From an uncultured Coriobacteriaceae bacterium (lineage in GTDB: Bacteria > Actinomycetota > Coriobacteriia > Coriobacteriales > Eggerthellaceae), in assembly GCA_900554945.1 (NCBI GenBank), contig USJN01000010.1:1-14191 (forward strand): a stretch of 14,191 nt of DNA, written 5' to 3'. Position numbers and translations under genes: made by a program. Of this stretch, positions 7,167 to 13,633 are shown in pieces. Positions within the stretch are counted from its first letter, which is position 1, and the number at the start of each line of letters is the position of its first letter. The notes under the pieces are model-generated. The model was not told the origin of the DNA and searched no databases. It worked only from the letters and a program-made list of their open reading frames with translations.

Positions 7167-7188
7167 GTCGAAAGCAACGCTTTTCGAC
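7167..7188. repeat. Inverted repeat upstream of the transporter operator
   Basis: GTCGAAAGC (7167-7175) and GCTTTTCGAC (7179-7188) pair with one extra T and a 3-base centre. It ends seven bases before the operator. It may be a second regulator's site, or a weak stem in the regulator's leader on the minus strand. Confidence 0.45.
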
Positions 7189-7194
7189 AATCTT

Positions 7195-7220
7195 ATTATG
7201 CAAAATGCACAATATAATTT
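7195..7220 (+). promoter_or_regulatory. Operator plus -10 box driving the MelB-like transporter
   Basis: TTATGCAAAATGCACAA (7196-7212) is followed immediately by a perfect TATAAT (7213-7218). The operator therefore fills the 17-bp spacer exactly, and no good -35 is present (ATCTTA at that position). The block continues with conserved AATTT. The same module in inverted orientation precedes the FucI-like gene. Binding here would touch polymerase directly, consistent with repression or with activator-assisted promoter opening. Confidence 0.78.
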
Positions 7221-7237
7221 CACTCCCATCGTGCACG

Positions 7238-7254
7238 CCTTGCAAGAAGCACAA
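7238..7254 (+). promoter_or_regulatory. Weaker second operator copy downstream of the transporter promoter
   Basis: CCTTGCAAGAAGCACAA matches the main operator at 12 of 17 positions, including GCAA and GCACAA. The centres of the two copies are 42 bp apart, close to four helical turns, so the copies face the same side of the DNA and could support cooperative binding. Confidence 0.45.
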
Positions 7255-7523
7255 CGGGTTCCATTTCTTTCGTATGCTCCATGCCCACTGACTCATGTGC
7301 GCGAGGCCTATAAGCTAATCCCGAGCGAGAGACCATCCCCTCCGCTCTCTAAAAGCCCCTTCTTCCCTCGAATTTCAACGAAGGGGCAGCCTCGCTGGGG
7401 CGGGTGTTCTTTATCCCAAACCCCGCCCCTCCAAAAAGCTTACCCCGTCTGCAAAGGCGGTTGACATACACAGCTGAAAACGGGCGCATAAGGGGATAGC
7501 GCCCAATCTAAGGAGGAGAAACT
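7255..7523 (+). promoter_or_regulatory. Long structured 5' leader of the transporter gene
   Basis: No credible gene is present. Three inverted repeats occur in series: GCCCCTTC (7355-7362) with GAAGGGGC (7380-7387), loop 17; GGGGCGGG (7397-7404) with CCCGCCCC (7422-7429), loop 17; and GGGCGC (7482-7487) with GCGCCC (7499-7504), loop 11, ending six bases before AGGAGG (7511-7516). None has a clean T-run on the plus strand. TTGACA (7461-7466) is a perfect -35, but the only -10 candidates at the right spacing are poor (GCGCAT/CGCATA), so an internal promoter is uncertain. The leader could act in mRNA stability or attenuation; it matches no riboswitch I recognise. Confidence 0.5.
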
Positions 7524-8864
7524 ATGCCAAGAATCAACACTGCCATACGTTCCGTCTGGGGGGTGTCCGAGATAGGCTTCTCGATAGCCGCGACTCTCGA
7601 GACCGCCTTCTTCCTGTTCTTCCTGACCGACGTGGCACAACTTCCGCTTGCCATCTCGGGCGTCATCGCCGCAAGTGCGTCGGCCGTCGACACCGTATCT
7701 GCCCTTTTGGCGGGCGTGTTCATCGACAAGTTCCACTTCAAGAAGGGCAAGTATCGCCCCTGGCTCATCATCGCTCCGATCATCGCCATGGTGTTCTTCA
7801 TCATGTGCTTCACCAAGGTGGGCGGCGACGTTGTGGCGGGCATCGTCATCAGCATCGGTTATGTCGTGAGCCACTTCTGCTGGAATATCACGTACGCGGG
7901 CATTCGCAGCATGACCAACGTGCTCACCGACGAGCCTTCCGAGCGCGCGTTCCTGTCGGGCCGCCTGGGCGCCGGCGCCGCGCTCGGCCGCGTGATTGCG
8001 TCGAAGCTCGTGCCGCTGATCACGACCTCCCTCGCCGCGCTCGTTAGCGGCGTACTTGCCTACTCCATTTGCGCCGCTGTTGTGTCAGTCATCTACATCA
8101 TCGCGATGGCCATCTGCTTCTTCGCGACGAAGGGATACGACACCGAAACCAAATCGGAAGGCAAGAAGATTTCGTTCAAGGCGATGGGCAAAAATATCGT
8201 CACCAACCCGAATCTCATCGGCGTCGTACTCCACGACATTCTGCGCCTCATCGCCTACTACACGGTCGCTGCAGGCACAGCGTACTATGCGAAAGTCGTT
8301 CTGGGTGATGCGTCCGCTTCGGGAACCATCCTCATGATGTTCTACCTGGGCTGTTTCGTGGGCTCGTTTATCGCAGCACGCGTCGCAAAGAAACTCGGCA
8401 CCAAAAACACCTCTATTTTGGGTGTCGTAGGGTGGCTTGTTATCTGGATCATCGCCTACGTCCTGCAGCCGGGGTATGTGCTTCTGAACGTGCTGCTCGT
8501 GCTTTCGCAGGTGTTCTTCGGCCTTGCCTACGGCCTGTCCGCAAACCTGTACTCCATGTGCGCGACCTGGAGTCACTGGAAGACTGGCGAGAACACGCTC
8601 GGCACCACGATGTCGATCATGACCGTGTCGGTGAAGCTCGGCGTCACCCTGCGCGCGATTATCCTGCCGGCGTTCCTCTCGCTTGTCGCCTATGACGCCA
8701 CAGCGACCGTCTTCGACGCTGCCGCTATCGCAGGCATCGAGCAGATGTACTTCCTGCTGCCGATTGGACTGCTCGTTGTGTCACTTATACCGTTCCTGCT
8801 GCTATTCAAGATCAAGGACTCCGATGTCACGAAGATGAACGAGGAGATCGCCCAGAAAGCGTAG
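7524..8864 (+). CDS. MelB-like glycoside-pentoside-hexuronide (GPH) family transporter
   Basis: An integral membrane protein of 446 residues with about 12 hydrophobic helices and a short charged C-terminus, the usual GPH size. ATG 7524 follows AGGAGG (7511-7516). The hallmark loop GKYRPW (75-80) matches GKFKPW of E. coli MelB without gaps from the helix II aspartate region. D56 corresponds to MelB D55, but the MelB N58 and D59 positions are S59 and A60, so the classical cation site is incomplete. The MelB sugar-binding region around D124 is also not preserved. It therefore probably imports something other than a typical melibiose-like sugar, perhaps with different coupling. The promoter shares its operator with the FucI-like gene, and the PucR-type regulator gene is divergent. 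A strong terminator follows at 8909. Confidence 0.87.
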   Translation: MPRINTAIRSVWGVSEIGFSIAATLETAFFLFFLTDVAQLPLAISGVIAASASAVDTVSALLAGVFIDKFHFKKGKYRPWLIIAPIIAMVFFIMCFTKVGGDVVAGIVISIGYVVSHFCWNITYAGIRSMTNVLTDEPSERAFLSGRLGAGAALGRVIASKLVPLITTSLAALVSGVLAYSICAAVVSVIYIIAMAICFFATKGYDTETKSEGKKISFKAMGKNIVTNPNLIGVVLHDILRLIAYYTVAAGTAYYAKVVLGDASASGTILMMFYLGCFVGSFIAARVAKKLGTKNTSILGVVGWLVIWIIAYVLQPGYVLLNVLLVLSQVFFGLAYGLSANLYSMCATWSHWKTGENTLGTTMSIMTVSVKLGVTLRAIILPAFLSLVAYDATATVFDAAAIAGIEQMYFLLPIGLLVVSLIPFLLLFKIKDSDVTKMNEEIAQKA

Positions 8865-8908
8865 CGGGAAGAACCGAGAAATGCCGAGGTTTCTTGCCTC
8901 AGCATGCA

Positions 8909-8940
8909 AAGAAGGGGCCGAACGATTTCGGCCCCTTCTT
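8909..8940. terminator. Bidirectional terminator between the transporter and DUF3343 genes
   Basis: A perfect 14-bp stem, AAGAAGGGGCCGAA (8909-8922) with TTCGGCCCCTTCTT (8927-8940), closes on a CGAT loop. The flanks are modestly T-rich on both strands. It separates the convergent transporter and yedF/DUF3343 units. A smaller imperfect stem, TGCCGAGG with CCTCAGCA (8882-8904), precedes it. Confidence 0.85.
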
Positions 8941-8949
8941 GCTGTTCGG

Positions 8950-9225
8950 CTACGAGAGCTTCGTGTACCCTGTCGCCTCGTAGAGCGTTGCGCATTTCGC
9001 GGCATCGCCCGTTACGGTATCGGCGACGAAGGCTTGCGCCTCTGCCGCACCTTCCGCCTTGAACTTGAGCGACATGCCGCACCCCGCGCTGATCTCGCGC
9101 GGAGTCGGGATGAGCGCGAAGGACGCGCCCGCCGCCTTGAAGGCTGCTTGCGCCGCCATCGCGGCATGCGTCGAGTCGAAGGCGAGCACGAACGGCTGCG
9201 CGCTCGCCACCTGAGTTCCCCCCAT
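8950..9225 (-). CDS. DUF3343 protein, putative sulfur/selenium carrier-like
   Basis: A 91-residue soluble protein containing the DUF3343 signature LIPTPREISAGCGMSLKF, with the conserved cysteine at C49. Members of this family are often found beside yedF and selenium genes and are described as putative Se/S carrier proteins; the biochemical role is not settled. The start codon overlaps the yedF stop by one base (TAATG), so translation is very likely coupled and the two products probably act together. It is the last gene of the unit and is followed by the 8909-8940 terminator. There is no signal peptide or membrane segment. Confidence 0.87.
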   Translation of the reverse strand: MGGTQVASAQPFVLAFDSTHAAMAAQAAFKAAGASFALIPTPREISAGCGMSLKFKAEGAAEAQAFVADTVTGDAAKCATLYEATGYTKLS

Positions 9226-9839
9226 TACAGCGTGATGGTCTTTGCGGACTCGCGCATGCGCTCGAGGATGTCGTACATGTTGGAAACCTCGCCGACGGAA
9301 AGCTTATCGGCAATGCCGAAAAAGTTCAGGCACGTGCCGCACACGAGCACCTCGGTGCCCTGCTCTTCGAGCTTTTTCACCGCCTCGATGACCTGCTCCT
9401 CTCCCGGTGCTACCAGCTTCACGCCGGCGTTCATGAACAGAAGCGACGTCGGCGGATCGCCCGCTTCGGAAAGCGTGTAGAGAGCCATCTTCATAAGGTT
9501 GCGACCAAGCTCAAGATCGCCATCGCCCACGAAATCCTTGCCGACGAACACGGAGTACCCGCAACCGCCCGTGGTCGAGCACGCGCTCCCAGCCTCGAGG
9601 ATAGCAGCAGGAGCCTCGGCCTCGGTGCCGTCGCCCTCGCCGAAGGTGATGAGCCAGCCGCCCTCGATCTTGTCAACCGACGTGGCCATGTTCTTCTTCT
9701 TGCCAAGACGCGTGAGGTTCTTCACGGCCGTCTCGTTGTCAACCTGGATAGCGAGCTCCGTCACGCCTGCGTCGAGCTCCTTTTTCGCCATGACGAGAGG
9801 CATAGGGCACTGCTTGCCGAAACCGTCGAGGATTTTCAT
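9225..9839 (-). CDS. yedF: Selenium metabolism protein YedF (TusA-like plus DsrE-like domains)
   Basis: A 204-residue two-domain protein. The N-terminal TusA-like domain (about 1-75) has the CPMP motif with C11, the sulfur/selenium-relay cysteine of this fold. The C-terminal DsrE-like domain (about 95-200) ends in VLVCGTCLNFFG with C167 and C170, typical of YedF. The linker contains C87 and C93 in ACSTTGGCGYS, two extra cysteines that could form a redox pair or binding site. ATG 9839 is preceded by AAGGAAGGA; the longer open frame to 10115 runs through the parS palindrome and lacks YedF homology, so it was rejected. YedF tracks with Sec genes in many genomes and is thought to help handle selenium, but its reaction is unproven. 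It is divergent from selAB. Confidence 0.92.
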   Translation of the reverse strand: MKILDGFGKQCPMPLVMAKKELDAGVTELAIQVDNETAVKNLTRLGKKKNMATSVDKIEGGWLITFGEGDGTEAEAPAAILEAGSACSTTGGCGYSVFVGKDFVGDGDLELGRNLMKMALYTLSEAGDPPTSLLFMNAGVKLVAPGEEQVIEAVKKLEEQGTEVLVCGTCLNFFGIADKLSVGEVSNMYDILERMRESAKTITL

Positions 9840-9860
9840 GGGGGATCCTTCCTTGCTGAA

Positions 9861-9876
9861 GCCCGCGCGTGCGGGC
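9861..9876 (-). other. Hairpin in the yedF leader
   Basis: GCCCGC and GCGGGC form a perfect 6-bp stem with a GCGT loop, just upstream of the yedF ribosome-binding site. No T-run follows. It could affect translation or be incidental. Confidence 0.4.
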
Positions 9877-9891
9877 ACGGTGAATTGCGCT

Positions 9892-9907
9892 TGTTTCACG
9901 TGAAACA
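9892..9907. promoter_or_regulatory. parS site (ParB-binding chromosome centromere)
   Basis: TGTTTCACGTGAAACA is a perfect 16-bp palindrome identical to the canonical bacterial parS consensus (TGTTNCACGTGAAACA), the nucleation site for the CTP-dependent ParB clamp in chromosome segregation. It lies between the divergent yedF and selA genes. parS sites usually cluster in the origin-proximal part of the chromosome, so this locus may be near oriC. Confidence 0.88.
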
Positions 9908-10070
9908 GGCTTCTAAGCAGGCGAAAATGCAGAATGTCGCGCGGCGGCAGAATCGCGCGGCGAAAAATCGCTCTGTCAGGGGATGAGTATAACGCAGAAA
10001 CGCGCGAGGTACCCATCTGACGGCCGCGACGGCCGCAATCGCTTCCGAGGGCGACGGGAAAGCCGCCCGC

Positions 10071-10079
10071 TGCTACAAT
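10071..10079 (+). promoter_or_regulatory. Extended -10 promoter of selAB
   Basis: TGC followed by TACAAT (10074-10079) forms an extended -10 element without a recognisable -35, like the selD promoter. The leader would be about 28 nt, with GAAAGG at 10101-10106 seven bases before the ATG. A second TATAAC at 9988-9993 is a weaker alternative. Confidence 0.5.
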
Positions 10080-10113
10080 TTGAGTCACCGTTTCTCGCAC
10101 GAAAGGCGCATTC

Positions 10114-11574
10114 ATGGCTTCGCAGTCCCCGCACGATAAGCTCCGCTCGCTTCCTCAGGTTGAGGAAGTCCTCCACGATGCCTCGCTCGAGGCCCTCACC
10201 GAAAGCGTTCCCCGAGACTTGGTATGCGACGCTGTGCGCACGAGCATCGACGAAGCGCGGCAAACTATCCTCGCAGGGAGCGACGCCGACACGTCCATCC
10301 CGAGCATCGTACGCACGACCCGCATGAGGCTTCTCGCGCTGAACCGTCCTTCCCTGCGGCGCGTTGTGAACGCAAGCGGCGTCATCATCCACACCAACCT
10401 CGGGCGAAGCGTTCTCGCGCCCGCCGCCGTGCAGGCCGTGAACGAGGTCGCAAGCGGTTACTCGACGCTGGAATACGACACCAACGCGATGGCTCGCGGC
10501 TCGCGTCATTCCCACTGCGAGCAGCTCATCTGCGCGCTTACCGGCGCCGAGGCCGCAATTGCTGTGAACAACAACGCCGCAGCAGTCATGATGGTGCTCT
10601 CCGAATTCGCCGCAGGTCACGAAGCTATCGTCTCGCGCGGCGAGCTCGTCGAGATCGGCGGGTCGTTCCGCATCCCCGACATCATGGCGCAATCGCACGC
10701 CACTATGGTGGAAGTCGGCGCCACGAACAAGACGCACCTTTCCGACTACGTGCGAGCGGTCACGCCCGACACGGCCATGGTCTTGAAGGTGCATCCCTCG
10801 AACTACCGCCTGATCGGTTTCACGGAATCGGTAGCTATCTCCGAGCTGCGTTCACTTGCCGACGACGAGAACGCCGCGCGTGAGCAGGCAGGCGGAACGA
10901 GCGGTGACAAGCTCCTTGTCTACGAGGACCAGGGGTCGGGTGCATTCATGCGCCTGACATGCTTCGGCGACTACGCCGAGCCCACCGTCTCCGAATCGTT
11001 GCAAGCCGGAGCAGATCTCGTGTCGTTCTCAGGCGACAAGCTACTTGGCGGCCCTCAGGCAGGCATCATCGTCGGTGCGAAGCCGCTGATCGCGCGCCTG
11101 AAGAAGAATCCACTCGCCCGCGCGCTGCGCCTCGACAAGATGACGCTCGCCGCGCTCGAGGCCACGTTGCGACTCTACCTGAACCCTGAGAATGCGCGGC
11201 GCGAGGTTCCCACCCTGCGCATGCTCACCGAAACCGCCGATGAGGTCTGTGTCCGCACCAAGAAGCTTGCGAGTATGCTGAAGAAAGCGCTTCCCGCCGA
11301 CGCCTGCGAGGTTTCCATCGTCGAGGAGATTTCCCGCGCAGGAGGCGGTGCGCTGCCCATGTGCGACATCCCCACCTATTGCGCGCAGGTCAGGTTCTTG
11401 CGAGGCAACGCACTCTCATGCGATCGGCACCTTGTTTCGGAGCGCCTCGTTCCTGTTGTGGGGCGCTTGAAGAAAGACATGCTGCTCTTCGATGGCCGAA
11501 CCGTGCTCGACGAGGAAGAGATGCAGGAAATCGTACGCGCCTGCGCCGAGTATTTCGAAGGGATCGACCGATGA
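10114..11574 (+). CDS. selA: L-seryl-tRNA(Sec) selenium transferase SelA
   Basis: SelA is the PLP enzyme that converts Ser-tRNA(Sec) to Sec-tRNA(Sec) using selenophosphate, working as a large cytoplasmic ring. The protein has 486 residues, slightly above the usual ~460. Diagnostic stretches are NASGVIIHTNLGRSVL, AAIAVNNNAAAVMMVL, SRGELVEIGGSFRIPDIM, VEVGATNKTHLSDY, KVHPSNYRLIGFTE and the PLP-lysine motif FSGDKLLGGPQAG (K309). The N-terminal ~70 residues hold the expected helical tRNA-contacting domain with LPQVEEVL. The ATG follows GAAAGG. The stop overlaps the selB start as ATGA, so the genes form a coupled operon. The presence of SelA, with no PSTK or SepSecS in view, marks the bacterial one-step route. 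Confidence 0.97.
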   Translation: MASQSPHDKLRSLPQVEEVLHDASLEALTESVPRDLVCDAVRTSIDEARQTILAGSDADTSIPSIVRTTRMRLLALNRPSLRRVVNASGVIIHTNLGRSVLAPAAVQAVNEVASGYSTLEYDTNAMARGSRHSHCEQLICALTGAEAAIAVNNNAAAVMMVLSEFAAGHEAIVSRGELVEIGGSFRIPDIMAQSHATMVEVGATNKTHLSDYVRAVTPDTAMVLKVHPSNYRLIGFTESVAISELRSLADDENAAREQAGGTSGDKLLVYEDQGSGAFMRLTCFGDYAEPTVSESLQAGADLVSFSGDKLLGGPQAGIIVGAKPLIARLKKNPLARALRLDKMTLAALEATLRLYLNPENARREVPTLRMLTETADEVCVRTKKLASMLKKALPADACEVSIVEEISRAGGGALPMCDIPTYCAQVRFLRGNALSCDRHLVSERLVPVVGRLKKDMLLFDGRTVLDEEEMQEIVRACAEYFEGIDR

Positions 11575-13505
11575 AGAACCATGACCTCGTCCTGGGAACC
11601 GCAGGGCACATCGACCATGGCAAGTCCTCGCTCATCCTCGCGTTGACCGGCACCGATCCCGACCGCCTCTCGGAGGAGAAACAGCGCGGAATCACCATCG
11701 AGCTTGGCTTCGCGCGCCTTTCCCTCGACGACGGCACCACCTTAGGCGTAGTCGACGTCCCCGGCCACGAGAAGTTCGTCCGCCAGATGATTTCAGGTTC
11801 GACCGGCATCGACATGGCGCTTCTGTGCATCGCAGCAGATGACGGTGTCATGCCGCAAACGACCGAGCACTTGGCCGTGCTGGAGCTGCTGCGCATCCCC
11901 ACGCTCGTCGTCGCGCTCACAAAGACCGACCTCGTTGACGACGAATGGGTCGAATTCATGATCGACGAGGTGAAAGGCCGCCTTGCGGGCGGGCCCTACG
12001 AGAGTGCCGAAATCATTCCCGTCTCGAGCCGCACGGAAGAGGGGCTCGACGATTTGAAGGCGGCACTTGGCCGCGCAGCGAAAGCGACGAAACGCCAAAA
12101 GGCATCCGACACCGCTCGCCTTCCGATCGACCGCGTCTTCACGATCAAAGGTGCAGGCACGGTCATCACGGGAACGCTCTGGAGCGGCACCATTTCCACA
12201 GGTGACGAGCTCGAAGTGCTCCCGAGTGGACGCGTATCCCGCGTGAGGAGCATCCAAATTCACGGGGAGAGCGTCGATTGCGCCCAGGCTGGGCATCGCG
12301 TGGCGCTCAACCTGAATGCGCTTTCCACCGACGAGGTACGCCCAGGCGATTTCCTCGCGGCACCCCATACCGTCACCGCGACCGATCGTTTTGACGCCGA
12401 TTTCACCTATCTCGGCTTCCCTTCGTCCGATAAGCCCCTCGAAAGCGGGGCGCGCGTCCACGTTTCCCACGGAACGCGCGAGGTCACAGGGCGAATCCTT
12501 CGCATCGGGAACGAGCAGGGCTTCAAGCCCGGCGAGCGAACCTATGCCCAAATCCGCCTCGACGAGGAGCTTCCCGTATCTTGGCAAGACCATTTCATCG
12601 TGCGGTCGTACTCCCCCGTTCACGTCATTGGCGGCGGCGTCGTGCTCCGCGCGCACCCCAAGCGCTCGACCACGGCGACCCCCGAGAAGATTGCGCTCCT
12701 CGACGCCTTACGCGACGGAGACGGCAATCGGGCGGCGGAGTGCGCGTTCAACCTTGAGAAGGCGCCGGTAACGTGCGAGGGTATCGTCCATGCAGCAGGA
12801 TGCACTCAAAAAGCAGCGCAGAGCGCACTCGAGTCGCTCGAGAAATCGCGCAAGGCCGTCCGCCTCTCATCCGGTCAGGCAGGCGCAGTCGAGTACTTCA
12901 CCACACCGCGCTATGTGCAGAAGATGCGCTCGGCGATCGAAAACGCCCTGCTCACCTTCCACAACGAGAACCCGACGTCGACCGGCATATCAAAGGAAGC
13001 GCTGCGCCAGAAAGCAGCCGCCCGCCTTTCCGCCGACTGTTTCGACGCTCTCCTGTCCGATGCGCAAGCCACCAAGCACGCTGTTGTCAACGGCGGCGAG
13101 GTTTGCCATCCCCAGGCGGGAGCTGGAGCTCAGGCACTGGAGAAGCAAGCCGCAGAAGCCCTGCTTACCGCACTTCGCGAGGCTGACGGGTCCCCCGCGA
13201 CGCTCGATGAGATCTTCTCGAGCTGCAAGATCGAGCCTGCTCTCGGCCGACGCGCCATGGCTTCCCTCGAGAAAGCAGGCGAAGCGATGCGCGTCACGAA
13301 AGAGCTCGCTTTCGCTGCTGAAACGCTCTCCCAATTTGAGCAGGCGGTTCGCACATGCCTCGCCAACGGGGCCTCAGCGAGCGCCGCGGAGCTGAGGGAC
13401 GCCATGGGCACCACCCGAAAGTACGCCATCCCCCTGTTGGAATACTTCGACGACAAGGGCATCACCCGCCGCTCAGGCGACGAGCGCGTGCTGACAGGAA
13501 GATAG
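11571..13505 (+). CDS. selB: Selenocysteine-specific elongation factor SelB
   Basis: SelB is the GTPase that carries Sec-tRNA(Sec) to the ribosome and binds SECIS hairpins. The 644-residue protein begins at the ATG overlapping the selA stop; an upstream in-frame extension to 11361 lies inside selA and was rejected. EF-Tu-like GTPase motifs are clear: AGHIDHGKSS (11-20), EEKQRGITIELG, DVPGHEKF (62-69) and TKTD (117-120). Translation-factor domains II and III follow to about residue 360. The rest is a run of winged-helix domains, ending in TTRKYAIPLLEYFDDKGITR, the conserved last domain that recognises SECIS RNA. Its likely target in this window is the hairpin in selD. No transcription terminator is obvious for ~70 bp after the stop. 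Confidence 0.97.
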   Translation: MKNHDLVLGTAGHIDHGKSSLILALTGTDPDRLSEEKQRGITIELGFARLSLDDGTTLGVVDVPGHEKFVRQMISGSTGIDMALLCIAADDGVMPQTTEHLAVLELLRIPTLVVALTKTDLVDDEWVEFMIDEVKGRLAGGPYESAEIIPVSSRTEEGLDDLKAALGRAAKATKRQKASDTARLPIDRVFTIKGAGTVITGTLWSGTISTGDELEVLPSGRVSRVRSIQIHGESVDCAQAGHRVALNLNALSTDEVRPGDFLAAPHTVTATDRFDADFTYLGFPSSDKPLESGARVHVSHGTREVTGRILRIGNEQGFKPGERTYAQIRLDEELPVSWQDHFIVRSYSPVHVIGGGVVLRAHPKRSTTATPEKIALLDALRDGDGNRAAECAFNLEKAPVTCEGIVHAAGCTQKAAQSALESLEKSRKAVRLSSGQAGAVEYFTTPRYVQKMRSAIENALLTFHNENPTSTGISKEALRQKAAARLSADCFDALLSDAQATKHAVVNGGEVCHPQAGAGAQALEKQAAEALLTALREADGSPATLDEIFSSCKIEPALGRRAMASLEKAGEAMRVTKELAFAAETLSQFEQAVRTCLANGASASAAELRDAMGTTRKYAIPLLEYFDDKGITRRSGDERVLTGR

Positions 13506-13575
13506 CGCAGCGCGTCCAGCGAGATAACGGCGCCGCACCACGCCGCGTGCCCAGCGAGCGCCCATCTCCAAGAAA

Positions 13576-13609
13576 AAGGCCTCAGACGGACCATTCCGCC
13601 TGAGGCCTT
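13576..13609 (-). terminator. Rho-independent terminator after the LysR gene
   Basis: AAGGCCTCAG (13576-13585) pairs with CTGAGGCCTT (13600-13609); after one A/C mismatch, CGGA pairs with TCCG, leaving a CCAT loop. In the minus direction the stem runs into TTTTTC. It ends the LysR gene at 13634 and may also stop selAB transcription from the other side. Confidence 0.82.
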
Positions 13610-13633
13610 CGATGTTATGCGCGCTGTTTTCCC

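Noticed and set aside
7198..7464. Possible 88-residue gene starting MQNAQ in the transporter leader
   Set aside because: Its start lies inside the operator palindrome, which is why it matches the regulator C-terminus (MQNAQ); it has no ribosome-binding site and a low-complexity, Pro/Ser-rich sequence.
7461..7489. Strong promoter with TTGACA upstream of the transporter
   Set aside because: The -35 is perfect, but the hexamers at 17-18 bp spacing (GCGCAT, CGCATA) are poor -10 boxes, so it is kept only as a possibility in the leader entry.
9840..10115. N-terminal extension of YedF
   Set aside because: The extension crosses the parS site and selA promoter region and lacks homology to YedF; ATG 9839 has a good ribosome-binding site and starts the TusA-like domain.
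11361..11570. Longer SelB starting inside selA
   Set aside because: The ATG at 11571 overlaps the selA stop as ATGA and begins exactly at the normal SelB N-terminus.
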